Below, in pieces: positions 24,801 to 37,300 of a stretch of DNA of 64,000 nt. The notes below the pieces were generated by a model. The model ran no database searches and was not told the origin of the DNA. It worked only from the letters and a program-made list of their open reading frames with translations. This DNA is from Saccharina japonica (lineage: Eukaryota > Sar > Phaeophyceae > Laminariales > Laminariaceae), in the NCBI GenBank assembly GCA_008828725.1, contig MEHQ01003257.1, forward strand, positions 1 through 64,000, given 5' to 3'. Position numbers and translations under genes: made by a program. Within the stretch, counting starts at the first letter, position 1; every line of letters starts with the position of its first letter.

Positions 24801-27236
24801 CGAGACCGAGCTATCGAAGGAAAGAGCTAAATTATTGAAGCTCGCAACGACAAAAGAAGCCGATATATAAATAGATGTATGAAAGAAGCTTGCTTCCTTG
24901 AGGAAAAACCTGCATGTCCCCTAAAGAACCTTACTGTCTCGAGGAAACTATCTCGATGTCCCGCCGTCTCGAAAGAGCCTACGGATTGAAGGCCACCGCG
25001 CTCGGCGGCGACGCGCGACCTCGAGAGAGCGCGAGCGGGAACAGGCCCGTCGGAGGCCGGAGAAGGCGACCCGCGAGAGAACGGACGAGAAAGCGCGGGC
25101 GAGGCGCCGAGAGCTGACGCGTTTCCATTTCGGTCTGAAGCCCAGACGATAGGAGGGACTTCAGCCATTTCCAAAATCACGAGAGGCATCGATGCTCATT
25201 TTATTTATATCTATATGTTTTCCCTCTACGAGAGCTGACGAGAGCACCCATATGATCCTTGGTAGGCAACCTTTAAATTTGGCCTTTTAGAGACATCCAT
25301 ACAGTATTAGAATTACACCCTGGTTTTGGGAGTTGAGAAATGAAAATTGTTGCCAAATACACTACTTTACTGTACGTAAATTGGTATCAATACATAGCAG
25401 GTACGTATTACACGTGCTGGTACAGGTTTGTTTTTCGTGCGAAGCAAAAAAACACACACACACCTGTATAGGAGTACGTACGTACCTGTGGCCTTTTGTT
25501 TTGCCTTGATTGACAACGGGAAACGAACCTGAGATAGTGAGGGTCAAAACTGCCGAAAAATAGCAAAAACACATATATGCCCTCCGAGAGGTGGAAATTC
25601 ATTACGTACATATCCCCGCATCCAGAAACTAAATAATCCCCCCTTCCACCATATTTACTCTACTACGCACAGCAATCGTGGGTTACCTCGTTTCCACAGG
25701 GAATATAGCAACCCGCCCTCCCTCTATCACGTGATGTAGGAGTATGATTTCGAGTTCGTTCTTGCGCCACTCTTCTCCTTGGTCCTTCTTGAAGGGGAAC
25801 CTTGTAAAAGGTATGCGTTTCGCTCCTACCTATGCAGGCTACATCCTGACGTCATGGGTGAATCAGGTACATACTTTTAATCTCGAAAGGAATGCGTGGT
25901 CAATGGTCAAACGACTAAGGAAAGCAACAAATGAGTATACGCCCCCCCCCCTCCCCTAGAGAAATTTGGGGGGTACAAGACAGAAGTAAAAGAAAATATA
26001 GAAAGAAGAGAAAGGCCAGCGTTAAGAAACAAAGTGGAAGCGGAGAAGCACTTAGAGATATACGGCGGGTTAAAAGAAGGGATAGGAATGAAAACGTATT
26101 TTCACGGCCCAATGGACTTCGCGAAAACGCTGAAACTGCGATTTTGTGTAGGGGACCTGGACCTCCCAGAAAGGAGAAAGAGGTACCAGGTATACCAGTA
26201 GCCGGGAGGAGGAGGAAGTAGATGCACAGATGTGCCTATGTAGCAAAGCAATAGCGAGTAGAATTAACATCGTGGGAGAATGTGAAATGCACAAGGAGTG
26301 TTAGTAGAGGAAATGAGGAAAATAGACAAATGTGACATGGAGAAGTTTGGTACACTAGATAGTAGTGATAAAACGATCGCTATCTTAGGAGATAAATGGT
26401 GGCCAAAGGAGGCGAAACAGGAAGGGGATAGGATTAGCAAAACGTTTCTTTGTCATATATTTGGAAACAACGTAATGAGCGCCCAAATGTTGGAGGTGTC
26501 TCTATCAGGAGTAGGAACGGTGCTCCGTCTCGAAAGGAATGCGTGGTCAATAGTCAAATGACTAAGGTAAGCAACAAATGAGTATGCCCGCCCCCCCCCA
26601 TAGCCTCCTGACCACCCCGCAATTAATTAATTGGAGTTTGAATCAAGACACCCCCCTCGACATGGCTACCTGTTGGGTAACCGAGACTACTACCTGCAAG
26701 GGGCGTTCCTTATCTATCCCTTTGGTAGCAAGGGACCCTCCACCCCCCCCCCCGCCCGCTACACTAACAGCATATACATGTCATTGTACAGTATAATAGT
26801 ACGTGCAGTAGTTCTCCAGAATTCTCCAACAAATCGAATTACGTGCGTACGTAGCAAAATTGTAATTTATACGGTACGTACGTAGCCAGGCATAATTCTC
26901 CGGAGTTCCCCAACAAGCAGCACGTCGTCGTACTACTATGTACTGCTGTACCTACTCACCTGGTTGGTGTTGATCTGAAATATAAGGTACTTTTGTAAGT
27001 ATTGTGGAAATATAACTCTACCTTATATATTCGATCAGACGCTGGCCTCATTTTTAGCTCACCTCATGGATCCCGATGTTGGAAGAAGGCGATAAGTTGA
27101 TGACGCGTGTGACCTCTGCCTTGTTCTCGCGGAACACCGTCACCGCCTTGATGGGCGCGTCCTTCCCCGAAAAAGCCGCCGCCGTGTGCGACTCGGAGGC
27201 GGGCACGGTGGGAGCAGGGGGAGCAGTGGTAGTCAT
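12866..27236 (-). CDS. DUF4140/DUF4139 (MuiA-like) protein, copy A, 14 exons
   Basis: Exons (minus strand): 27236-27063, 22200-22069, 21413-21291, 20785-20595, 20155-20017, 19408-19282, 18618-18500, 18083-17641, 17226-17121, 16281-16135, 15681-15602, 14712-14628, 13956-13711, 12967-12866. Joined, they stay open for 737 residues. Exons 1-2 encode the N-terminal DUF4140 region (AVTVFRENKAEVTRV; VDKASVRVKGSGYC). Exons 3-5 encode a charged coiled coil of about 110 residues. Exon 6 onward encodes DUF4139 (RGATWSPAYDLRVDTET, TEDWEDVALTLSTAEP, DYLLLASEDVSIFFGN, CVVVDAMPRSTDEVIK, ending FKYATEWPIDKE). Bacterial relatives are annotated mucoidy-inhibitor MuiA family; the biochemical role is unknown. 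No signal peptide or membrane segment is seen. Oddities: exon 8 carries a glutamine-rich insert (about residues 351-395), and intron 5 has a GC donor. The start of exon 8 is the least certain boundary. Confidence 0.88.
14872..15364. mobile_element. Non-autonomous element with terminal inverted repeats, in intron 11 of copy A
   Basis: The left end CGCGTGCTACGGGTAGAGGT (14872) is inverted at the right end, GTACCTCTACCGTAGCACGCG (15344-15364), with one inserted base. An internal palindrome pairs TTCGCTTTTCATTGG (about 15141) with CCAATGAAAAGCGGA (about 15225). No transposase frame is present. A relative with the same end motif lies at 39101-39392 in copy B. Confidence 0.7.
17641..18083 (-). other. 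Exon 8 of copy A: glutamine-rich linker
   Basis: This exon (443 bases, beginning in phase 0 and leaving a phase-2 junction) encodes a basic start, about 45 residues made mostly of Gln with Leu (mixed CAA/CAG/CTG-related codons), an acidic patch PEWMDDIFGEDESS, then APSAPPPPPAARPAVAQVES and AVSFVVGKPATIK. The last 40 or so residues match copies B and C/D, but the Gln tract and acidic patch are unique to A. On the opposite strand the same bases give a meaningless Val/Ala-rich frame. Confidence 0.8.
20008..20024 (-). other. GC-AG splice donor, intron 5 of copy A
   Basis: At the position where copies B, C and D read TTGGAG|GTGATA or TTGGAG|GTAAGC, copy A reads TTGGAG|GCGAGA. The acceptor at 19409 is a normal ATACAG. 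GC donors are a known minor class of spliceosomal intron, so splicing may survive at reduced efficiency. Confidence 0.65.
23720..24090. repeat. Diverged tandem duplication in intron 1 of copy A
   Basis: TTACGACAATGTGATGGCGC...GCTCGCTCGTGTTTCGAT at about 23722 is repeated as TTACGACAACAACGTGATGG...GCTCGCTCGTGTTTTGAT at about 23942. Similarity continues through TGCCAAGTGTTGCAG/TGCCAAATGTTGCAG and a final TTTCTCAGTCTC. The period is about 220 bases. Confidence 0.7.
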
Positions 27237-28337
27237 AATAGCAGCAGCAGCAGCGAGGTACTACTGTTTATTGTACACCTGGTGAAGCCAGTCAGTGCTG
27301 TATACTTTACACCAGAGGTACGAAAAGAGTGCAACACTTTTTGGAGGGACAGCAAGCTGTCTGTGCTTGTTGTACTGTATAGCTGTGTGCCCAGGGTACC
27401 TGCTGGTGGTACCAGTAGATTGTTATGGTTTGGGGTATTTGCGTGCCCCTGCCAATGGCGTTACAGCTCTATATACGGGCAGCTTCCCTTCTGGGCCAAG
27501 ACTGATATTATCCCCAGGGGCAACAGCAGCAGCAGCAGATAGAAGCAAAGGAAAGGGCTTTTTATCTTTTTATAATGGTGGGCTGCACAATAAGCACGTG
27601 AAGAACAATACCAGGACTGTACCGAGCACTGCTGCAGCGAAGGAAACTCATATAGGGATTTTTTTCGGATTATCCCTAGGGTTCGGCGCCCATTGGTGCG
27701 GAGCCCCACTCTAGTGCGGTGAAATTCCTTTGTCGCGTGAAAATTCTTCTGTCACGAACTTCGTCCCGCGGTATATAGTGCGGCTGGCGCACTACGGTAA
27801 CCGTATGTATTGCGGCACCAGTCCTTCAATTGTGGGCGTATGCATTATCATATCATGCAAAAGGCAACCCAGCGGTAAGTGTCTCACATGCAAGGAGCAG
27901 CGTTGCTCGTTCGCCAACCCTAGGAATAGTCCGGGAAAAATTCAGTACATCCTGCTTGTCCTGGTGCCCTCTGTTTCAGTAATTAAGTCTGCCATATTGC
28001 AGCCAGGCAGGTTTCTTGGATTATTCCTAGGAACGACGCTAAAAGGCTAAAATGCTGGACAATTATACCTGCAAATCTGACAACATATCGCAGCCTTTTT
28101 AGTGCACTCGTTGCTCCGCGCTGGGAGCCGCAGCACGTGCAGCTCACAGGTGACCGGGTACCGCATACAGCAGTGGCAGCAGCTCGGCAGGGAATCTATT
28201 CGCAGCGGCGATCTGTATTATCGAGGGTGCGGGAAAACGTTCGATAATTTCGAACCCTATACGCTCGCATTATACGCACGCACACCGCCGTTTCCACTAC
28301 AAACAGTTGTGGACCAGGTTAAAGTATATACGTAAGC
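27237..28337. promoter_or_regulatory. Divergent intergenic region between copies A and B
   Basis: Only about 1.1 kb separates the start codon of minus-strand copy A from that of plus-strand copy B, so this region should contain both promoters. It holds several ATAT motifs (for example GTATATAGTGCGG near 27770) and an inverted pair around TCCCTAGGGTT (about 27675) and AACCCTAGGAATA (about 27917). No other gene is supported. A block near 28180-28232 is shared with the region upstream of copy C. Confidence 0.5.
28180..28232 (+). promoter_or_regulatory. Conserved upstream block of copy B
   Basis: The block reads CAGCTCGGCAGGGAATCTAT, CGCAGCGGCGATCT and TATTATCGAGGGT, ending about 107 bases before the start codon. 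The region before copy C (51335-51390) has AGCTCAGCAGGGAATCCATC, CGCAG-TACGATCT and AGTATCGAGGGT in the same order and at a similar distance, while sequence between block and ATG is diverged. This fits a shared core promoter or 5' UTR element inherited from the ancestral copy. Confidence 0.5.
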
Positions 28338-31300
28338 ATGGCCTCCTCCTCTTCTTCTTCTTCTCCCACTGCTCCTTCTCCCACCGTGCCCGCTCCGGAG
28401 TTGCGCACGGTGACGTTTTCGAGCAAGGATGTGCCCATCACGGCGGTAACGGTGTTCCGCAAAGACAAGGCAGAGGTCACACGCGTCGTGAAGATGTCAG
28501 CCTCTTCTTGCATCGGGCCCCATGAAGTGAGTTCAATAACCCGTGCCAGCCTAAGTTGGAGCTTTGGGGTTCAATGACATGGGCTCTCAATCTCCAGGTG
28601 CAAGGCGCGATGTGCATCGTGCGTCATGCGATATCGCTGATCGAGACGACAGCAGCAACAACAGCTATATATAGTTAGTTGTTGTGCGTTAACTGCTACT
28701 ACAGTACGGCACGTACCCAGTCAGTGTATATGCAGATGCAGAAACCCTACTACCACACTACTACGGAGGACCATAGTAAATAGGACCAAATATTGTTCGT
28801 AAAAATAGGGAAATATGTAGGTTTTTGTGTGTACCGAAAGTCCTATTTACTATGGTCCCCCGTAAATAATACTCGTCAGTAGTAGTAGTACAAGTACTCG
28901 TATCTCAGTTTGGCTTCTTCACGGGAAACCAGATATCAGATATCAGTACGTCCGTGTACGTAATAAAAAAACATGGAAACGATGCGCGGTGAAAGAGAGA
29001 GCTCAAGTGTTGTGTCCCTACCCCAGTCGCGACCGCGGGAAAGCTTAAGCTTGGGGGTGAGTAGGCGAGTTGAGAATAAGGTTTCGGGAGTTAGTTCTCG
29101 TGTCGCATCTCTCAACAATCACATGTATTTATTCGTATCTGCTGGACGAGCAAGTGTGCCCACCCCACCTCGAGACTATACATTGTCCCGCAATTGATTG
29201 CACACTTATTTGCAGGCTTGCGCGACGACCGATCGATGTCGTGATCCGACGATGGTGGCACTATCTGTAGTAAAAGGTATCACGGGCTCACTGTCTTCCC
29301 TTCTATAGAGACCGCCGCTCACGCGGTACGTATTATATATACCCGTGCAACACGGCTGGTTGTTGCTCTCCACCTCAATAGATACGTATGCTGAATAAAC
29401 CAAAGGCCTCATCGAGAACGTGTACCTGGTGCAGCAGTACGACATACTCCAGGGTTTTCTCTTTTTATTTTTGTGGTTCTTTCTTTCCATGGTGCGAAGA
29501 ACGGTCCTCGGCCCGTTGCCTTCGATCTCGACATTCCCCAACGGGTTCATCGTTGCAGTTTATGGGCTCCAGCGATTTTCGTCTCCCCGAATTCAGAAAG
29601 TAAATAATTACAGTACCCCCCTCTCATCCTATATACGTTGGATAACATATAGATTACGGCAGATTTGAGATGTTATCACATGGCAAAACAGACGAACTTT
29701 ATGGGCACCCTTTGCCATTATTATTATTATGTCCCTCTTTCGGCAAAAATATTAGTCCACACAACGAGATTATTGTCGTACGAGCTCAAACCCTTACAAT
29801 AAATTTAAATGTGACACACCCCTGTAGGAATACAGTACTACGGGGTGGGCTAATGTAGTAAACAGGACCTACGGTACACACCAAAACCTATATAATTTAC
29901 AATTTTTACTAACAAAATCTGGTTCTATTTACTATGGTCCCCAGTAATAGAAGTAGTCGTATACCTTGTACCGTGTACTACTGTTTCCTCCAGAATACTA
30001 CGAGTATGCACCTGGTGGTGATATGATACTACTACTGCTTGCTGTAGATGTACATATATATCGTATCCTAAAACAACACTTCAAACTTCAGCTCAGGGCC
30101 CGCCAGGAAGCGAGGAGGAGCAGGGGGGGGGGGGATGACAGACCCACACCGATGGCGTGGGGATGGAGCTTAGATGCGGCTTAGGACTTAAGTATTGAAC
30201 GTAAAGAGGGCATATTGGGAAGAAGGAGGGAGCAAGGACAACAAATGGAGTATTGTGGATAAATCTTGGCGGGAAGCAGACATAGAAGGGTGTTAGACTG
30301 TACGCATAGGTTTCCTTGGTTTCCGTGGTCTTCTGCTTTTGGGAGTTTTATGAGTGATCAACGCTGAAGATCATGCTGCACATTGTCGGATGGCAAATAT
30401 AATAATTATTAACTGTTCAATCCATCGTAGGGTTTAGTTGCTAATACTCTTCTCGCAGGAGAATTAGCCTTGGACGGAGTGATCGTCTGTTGCGTACAGT
30501 CTCTGAGTGATTCGGACCAAATATGATTTACCCTTTTTGTGCCAAACTGGATTCAGTTGATTGGGTAACGATTTTACTACAGTATTATTGTACGCTGCCC
30601 ACGATCATTCAATGTAAGTATTGGATTGGACGAGGCCTCCTGCCCCGGTCGGTGGTCCTACCCATACTTCCGTGTGTTTCTTAGTTCGTCCTTAGCCACC
30701 TTCCGGGAGTTGGGTTGTCTCACCCAAACTTGCTTCGTACTATATATGTGCTGGTATACGTTAGGCGTACTTCGGCGTCGTAGGGTTTAGTTACTATTGC
30801 GGGGGGCCGTAGTAAATAGGACCAACGGCATAGACAAAAAAAACTATACATTTCCCATTTTTTACCAACAATATTTGATCCTATTTACTATGGCCCTCCG
30901 TAATATGCACCTCCCCCACTTGCACAGTTTTACCCCCCCCCCTCCCTTCAATAGAACACCCTACCATGTGTATGCGCAACATTATTGTGATGAAGGTCGA
31001 GCTGACAGAGCTACCGGGCCAGCCAATGATCGACAAGGCCAGCGTGCGAGTAAAGGGATCTGGGCACTGCACAATCCTCCACGTCGCCTATTCCGACAAA
31101 GCGAAGAAGGCCACCGAGCCGAAACTTGTGAGTTATTGGAGTACTCAGTAACTGTAGTAAGTACTACTGCTACCACCGTGCCATTGACGTGGTGGTGGAA
31201 CATTGGCGAGAGGAGAGTACTGGTGTATAGTTAGGGGTAAACGAGGGTTTGCCCAAAGGGAGGAGGAGGCGTAATACTAGAGGAGCCTTCAGAAGGAATA

Positions 31301-34300
31301 CGTATGTGGGATGTTTGCTGCTTCAGAGTGATAGAACACAGACTGCTACGCGTATACGACTGCTGCGGTATTGCAGGTAATATGGGGGACCATTGTAAAT
31401 AGGACCAAATATTGATATATTCAAAATAGGTGAATATATAGGTTTTTGTGTGTACCGTAGGTCCTATTTACTAGTATTTACTATGGCCCCCCGTAATAGT
31501 ATAGGGTTGCAATGCGCTAGGGGTGCATTAGGGGACCGAAAAACCTGGGATTTCTGCCTAGGGGACCGGTGCATCAGGGGGCCGTATTGAGCATTTTAGC
31601 TTGGGGGGTCCGGTTTGCTACGAGACCGAAAATTGGACAGGGCGTTCGATCGAAGTCGGACTGGAACATGTACGAAACATAGTCGGAGGGAAACATAATA
31701 GGCCATGTTGTCTTCACCAACCACCCGTTGCAATCTTTCTCTGCCGCGCGTTAATGAACGTTTGCCGAGCAGTACGTCGTGTACCACTCTGTCCGGAAAC
31801 GTAAGTACCGTTAGGGGTATACATACAAAAACCGAGAGATGATCTTGATATGATCCTTGCATTTTCGTAGAGAGCGGTACAACAGCAGCAGCAGTATTAG
31901 TCTTGCGTCATTCGTGTCCTGTCTCATTTCAGATCTCCTTCGTGTTCATGTTTATTTGTTAGGTCTTATTCTTGTTAAAGGCTTGTTTTGTTGTGTTTTC
32001 GTACGCGGTTTGTTGACATTTAAATTTGCTACGAGTCCTTGATTATTGTAGAGGATCATTTTGTTTTTCTCTACCTCACAGCCTGTACCACATACGAAAT
32101 GTTTAGTTCTCTAGGATAGAGAATCAAGACGGAAGGTGCACTGATGTCGTCCGAGTATACGTACAACAACAGCAGAAATAACGGTCCAACGTGAACACAA
32201 TACACAGAGACTGATAATACAATTTCAAGACGTTTTTGAGTACGAAAACGAGTACCAGCGTACTTCGTATGTACGCAATACACCCTTCGCCATCACCATG
32301 GTGTGTTTTTTCTTGATGGAGGGCCACATTTTTTTATACGCATGATAGCGGAGTATTTCAGAAGTTCGACTTACTACGCACAGTAGAACAGGTCACCACT
32401 CTACGTATGGGTGTAGGTCATGCTCTTCTAGCTCTAGCGGTGTGACTGTTACTCAAAGCCGCGGTGCAGTAGCAACAACATCATCAGTTTAAACATCAGA
32501 TGTACTCTACAGCTCTTACTAGCTGTTATCTTGAACGTATATTCTATAGGAGCCCTTGGTCGAGTCGTCGTCTTGTGGGCATCACGGCGGTATATACACA
32601 CGACTTCGCAACGAGACGGGCAGAACACCAACCGACTAAGCGAGAGAAGGGTTTCACGGTTGTAGTCGTAGAGGCGCAGGTCAAGCCCTTGTTGAGCCGT
32701 TGACACTACAGTAACTCGCTGTGAAGTAGTCCTCGTCTCGTGGGTGGACGACAAGAGAAAAAGGTAGCAACAAAAGCATGGCCGCATCGTTCCAATAACA
32801 AACGCATCTGTGGGAAGTACGTGCTGTAGCGAGGGGGGGGACAAGGAGAGAGGGGGGGGGGGGGGGGGGGGGGGGGCGGTGCGCCGTGCTTGATATGCGT
32901 GGCATCAGTGAAACCCGTAACGCGACGGCGACGAAAAACGCGTGGGCTGCATTGGAGATACACGCCTCTTCCCAAATATAGTGGAGGCGTGCGACGGAAG
33001 GAAGTAACACAAACGTTTTAAGCCCCAAAATACTTCCCAGCTGGCGGAGTGGGGGGCTCCTAAACAATGAGGGAGCTTCGTATCCCAACATGGTTTGCAT
33101 CCGACCCTGTATGTTGCTTGCTGTTGTTTGCAATCCCGTTTGATTGTGTGTCGGGGCGTAATAAGCTTACAGTATTTATCAAAAGCCGGTTGTTCTGGTT
33201 GGGTTGGGGCGTATATAGAGCGCCTCGTGCCTCTCGTGAGGAGGTCCCTCAGAAAAAAATATGCTGCTGCGCCTATTTACCGTCGCGCGCCTCTGCTGTG
33301 TGGGTATCTGACGAAATGGGTCCCCATCGCTTCGAACCGCTTGCAATAAACCACTCCCGTTCAAAAAAGACCGAGGAAGAAGAAGAGGCGGCGAGGGCCG
33401 AGACGGCGAGGGCCGAGCAGCGGCTACAACAAATAAATGACCAGGAAGCTGCCCTCAGCCGACAGTCCACTCGAAACCAGCGCATGCGCAAGGTGGGAAA
33501 GGGGGTGGGGGGGGGGGGGGTACTCATATCGTGCACGGCCGTAGTCGTATGACCATAGACCCTCGCATCCTTATAATGCCGGGACGGAGCACGTTGGGTT
33601 TTCACCAACCAGGCAGTATGACTACACGTAGACCGTCGCATCCTTATAATGCCGGGACGGAGCACGTTGGGTTTTCACCAACCAGGCAGTATGTATGACC
33701 ATAGACCCTCGCATCCTTATAATGCCGGGACGGAGCACGTTGGGTTTTCACCAACCAGGCAGGGGGGGGGTGCAGCTAGAAGTAGTGTTGTATGGCCCGA
33801 TATGTTTCCCTCATATTCTCGGCGTTGCTATGCTAAGGTCCCACGAGAGCACAGTGTGCTAGCGGCGTGGTACGACCTACCTGCACGATGTTAAACGGGA
33901 TTACGAGCACAACGTGTGCATTTATGTGTAAAGGAGAATAATTATGGCCTCGTGCGCCCTTGCTTCCTTGTACCTGGCAAAAGTTGTCCAAGACAGCACA
34001 GAACGGCGACGAGCATTGGGAAACGATACGTTGCTGCGGGGTAGTCAAGAGGGTCCCCTGTTAAACCGGTGGTGGCGAGTGGGGGGCAGTACACAATAAA
34101 TAATACCGCGCGTCCCCCCAACACCAGTGTAGCGCATTTAACTGTCGAATGAAAGCCACCGAGAGCCGCACTACAGCACACGGCGAAGCGCCAGACATAT
34201 CATCGGGTTTCAATAGTTCTCAAGGCACGGGTCGCTCTTGGTTATATATATGTAAACACCGCCGCCGCCGCCCTTCTTCTTTTTTATTTTGTTTCAGTTT

Positions 34301-37300
34301 GCCGACAGTTATGCGGAGCGAGTTGTCGCCGCGACGGCAAACGGCAGCGCAAACGCCGCGGCGGCCTCGGGAACGCCTGACGGCCCCGTCCCGAGCGTGG
34401 TTGATGTGGGCAAGGCCCTAGATTGGTGGGCCGCAAAAGCGGTGGAAACGGACATGGAGACAGCACGTCTGGAGCTGGAGGAACGAAAGTGAGCACCGCA
34501 TTCTGGAAACGAGAGGGGTTCTTGGTTACACACCATCCTGACTCTTGCGTCTGACGTTTGCGTACATTGCTGACAACAGCTACGAATTGTGCTGCATTCA
34601 ACGAATTCGGAGAGGGGGGGGGGGGGGGGAGGGGGGGGTCACCTGTATCGTCTGTCTATCAGTGCGTAATTTATCTCGGAGTGCGCTCTTGGTTTATGTC
34701 ACGCGTCTCCGGGTAAGCGCCTTGGCTTCGTTCCTTTTTGTGTTTCGGCTTACCGAACAAATGTCATCTACGGCACAGCTCGCATCCTATATACTAAATG
34801 TGCCATCTTGACCTGTTCCATGTGTAACGCTACCGACATGACCCGGAACGTCACCAGCTGCTGTCCCCCTGCCGCTCACTGAACAAAATTTAAAAACCTC
34901 CCTCGTGTGTCTCCTGTGCCTGTTTTTGGGCCGGTATTCGACCGTGACATCAATACTAAGGATCAACGGCGCTTTGGCTGAGCTTGCGGCCGCCGACAAT
35001 GCGTCTGCTCGACAGCAAACGAGAAGAGTGGAGTACAGACCTCGGGGTAGGGTTCTCGTCAGCATCGACGTGCACGAGCTTGGCCCCATCGAGTTGGAGG
35101 TGATAATTCTTCAAGAGGCGTGTGGTCAGCGGTAGGCAGTGTTTGGGGGGGGGGGGGTCACATGTCCCCTGTGGAAGAACCCTCGAGGAAACTCACCCCA
35201 CGGTAGGGAGGGGTTTCAGTTAGTCTTTACCTTTGGAGGCAATGTTGTCTGTTACAGTAGTATACTTGTTTTAGGACTATTAGGGGGGACCATAGTAAAT
35301 AGGACCCACGGCACACACAAAAACCTATATATTTGCCTGTTTTTACTAACAGTATCTGGTTCTATTCACTATGATCCTCCGTAACAACGCATATAAAAAG
35401 CTGGCCGGGTTGCGCGAGGAAAGTTTATTCGAAGTCATGTTTCGGGCGAGATGTTGGCCCTCTCATGTAAGGAGGAGCTCATAAAAAAAGGCAGCACCCC
35501 ATATATATACGGCATTTGACAGGAAATCGACGTGAAACACTCACTTTTTCGCTCGAGCTTTTAGAAGACTAAAGTTAAAGCAGGACACAAGGCGAGGGCT
35601 GAAAACCATTTGCGCTCGTCGGATGCTGCCCAAAAGGACTGTCTGTTCCGCACCCAGCTTGTGGAAGGCACCGGTTGGTCACTCTCTATTTTCCGCCGAG
35701 CATGCGTCGTCGCTTCTCGCCCCACGTACCTTCCTTCGCGTAGTCGTGGCCGGTGCGCTTTGCGAGGCGACCGCGTTCGTCGTTTCACGGCAGAAGAGTA
35801 TCTAGCATTGTTTACGATGCTGCTGCGTGTATGCTTAATCGGGACTGGATACTCGGCTTCTCGCCCCGCAGTTCATTGTTTTATACTTAACAGTCATCAG
35901 AAAAGTGTTGCCCGTGCGCGCGCACTCTATTCCTGGTTCGCTTTGCGTTGTTGGATTAGGCTCATGTGCCGGGATCTAACTTTTATGATGTCTGCTTTTT
36001 CCATGTGCGTGTGTACCATACGTACGTACGTGTTTGTTGCAGGTGACCTACATGATCCGTGGGGCGACATGGGCGCCGGCGTACGACCTCAGGGTGGACA
36101 CTGAGACGGACTCCCTATCGTGCACGTACTTCGGCAGGGTCACACAGATCACGACAGAGGACTGGGAAGGTACCCTCAGCGCTGGCCAAGTCGAAGCGAA
36201 ACACGTCCCCCGCGCACCGTTTCGAGACATGGCAATGACGGCCGCGGCAACCCAACCCCGGCAACCACACATCTGTGCCGTCACCTTTGATGTTGAATGC
36301 CGCAAAGCGTAGCCCGTTCTCCCCCCCTTCCTTCAGTTTTTGGCAGACAACGTGCTGCTCGCACGCACTCAATGCAACCCCAGCATGGTAGTCGATATTA
36401 TTATGTGCTGGCATTCGACAGTGCCGTTCAGACGTGGGCTGCATACAGGGCGCGCGACGCGTTTCCTGAAAAAGTCGCCACTCGTAGGGTGCGAGAAACC
36501 ACCCCCCCCCCCAATCTCATTTTATCTGCAAGTCTGTTGGCAAGCGCTTGCAGCTGTTCGGCTCCGCAGAAGAACTTGACGTGAACGTGGAGTCGGATCG
36601 TACGACCCTTAGTGCTGAAGGCCGATATGTTTACTTCTGTTCCCATTTGCCAACTCTTGCTCCCTTTGTCGTGCTTGGACGAATTTCCGCTTTCCGTCTC
36701 ACCGTTCACGCAGGCGTTGCCCTGCGGCTGTCCACGGCTGAGCCCACGCTCCACGGAACGCCACCTGTGTTGGGCATCAAGACCATCTCCTTGAAGGTTC
36801 CACCCCCCCCGGACGTGAGTTTTGATATATAATCGCGTGCGCTCGCTGGGGTGCTTCCTCCTGGTGCTGGGCGTTACGCCTCCTAGGTTTGTTGTACCTT
36901 GGTGATAGGCATATTGGGTGCTGCGGAGCGGAGACATTGCCCAGGAGGGGCCACACCGCGCTTGTGTGTCTGTTTCGTGTTTCCATTAAAGAGCGACTGG
37001 GCCTTGTCGAGCGACCGGGCCTTGTCGCCTCTCTTCTCCTTTTTGCCTACTGTGTAGATCAGGGGCACGGTCGAGGTGGTCGAGCCAGTTTTCGTTTCGT
37101 GGGTGTCTGCTGCCTCTCTCCTAAGTAGCTACAAGGGCTTGCACCACGCGACAAGTTTGACCTTCACTGCGACCTATTCCCCTGGCCCGTCTGCACCCCC
37201 TTGCCTGGATTTGTTTTCGTTGAACCCTCCGTCTTGGGCCGGCAACCGACACTAAAAGGCTCCGAGGCTTCCACTACCGTTGCCTGGAATGGGGATGGGG

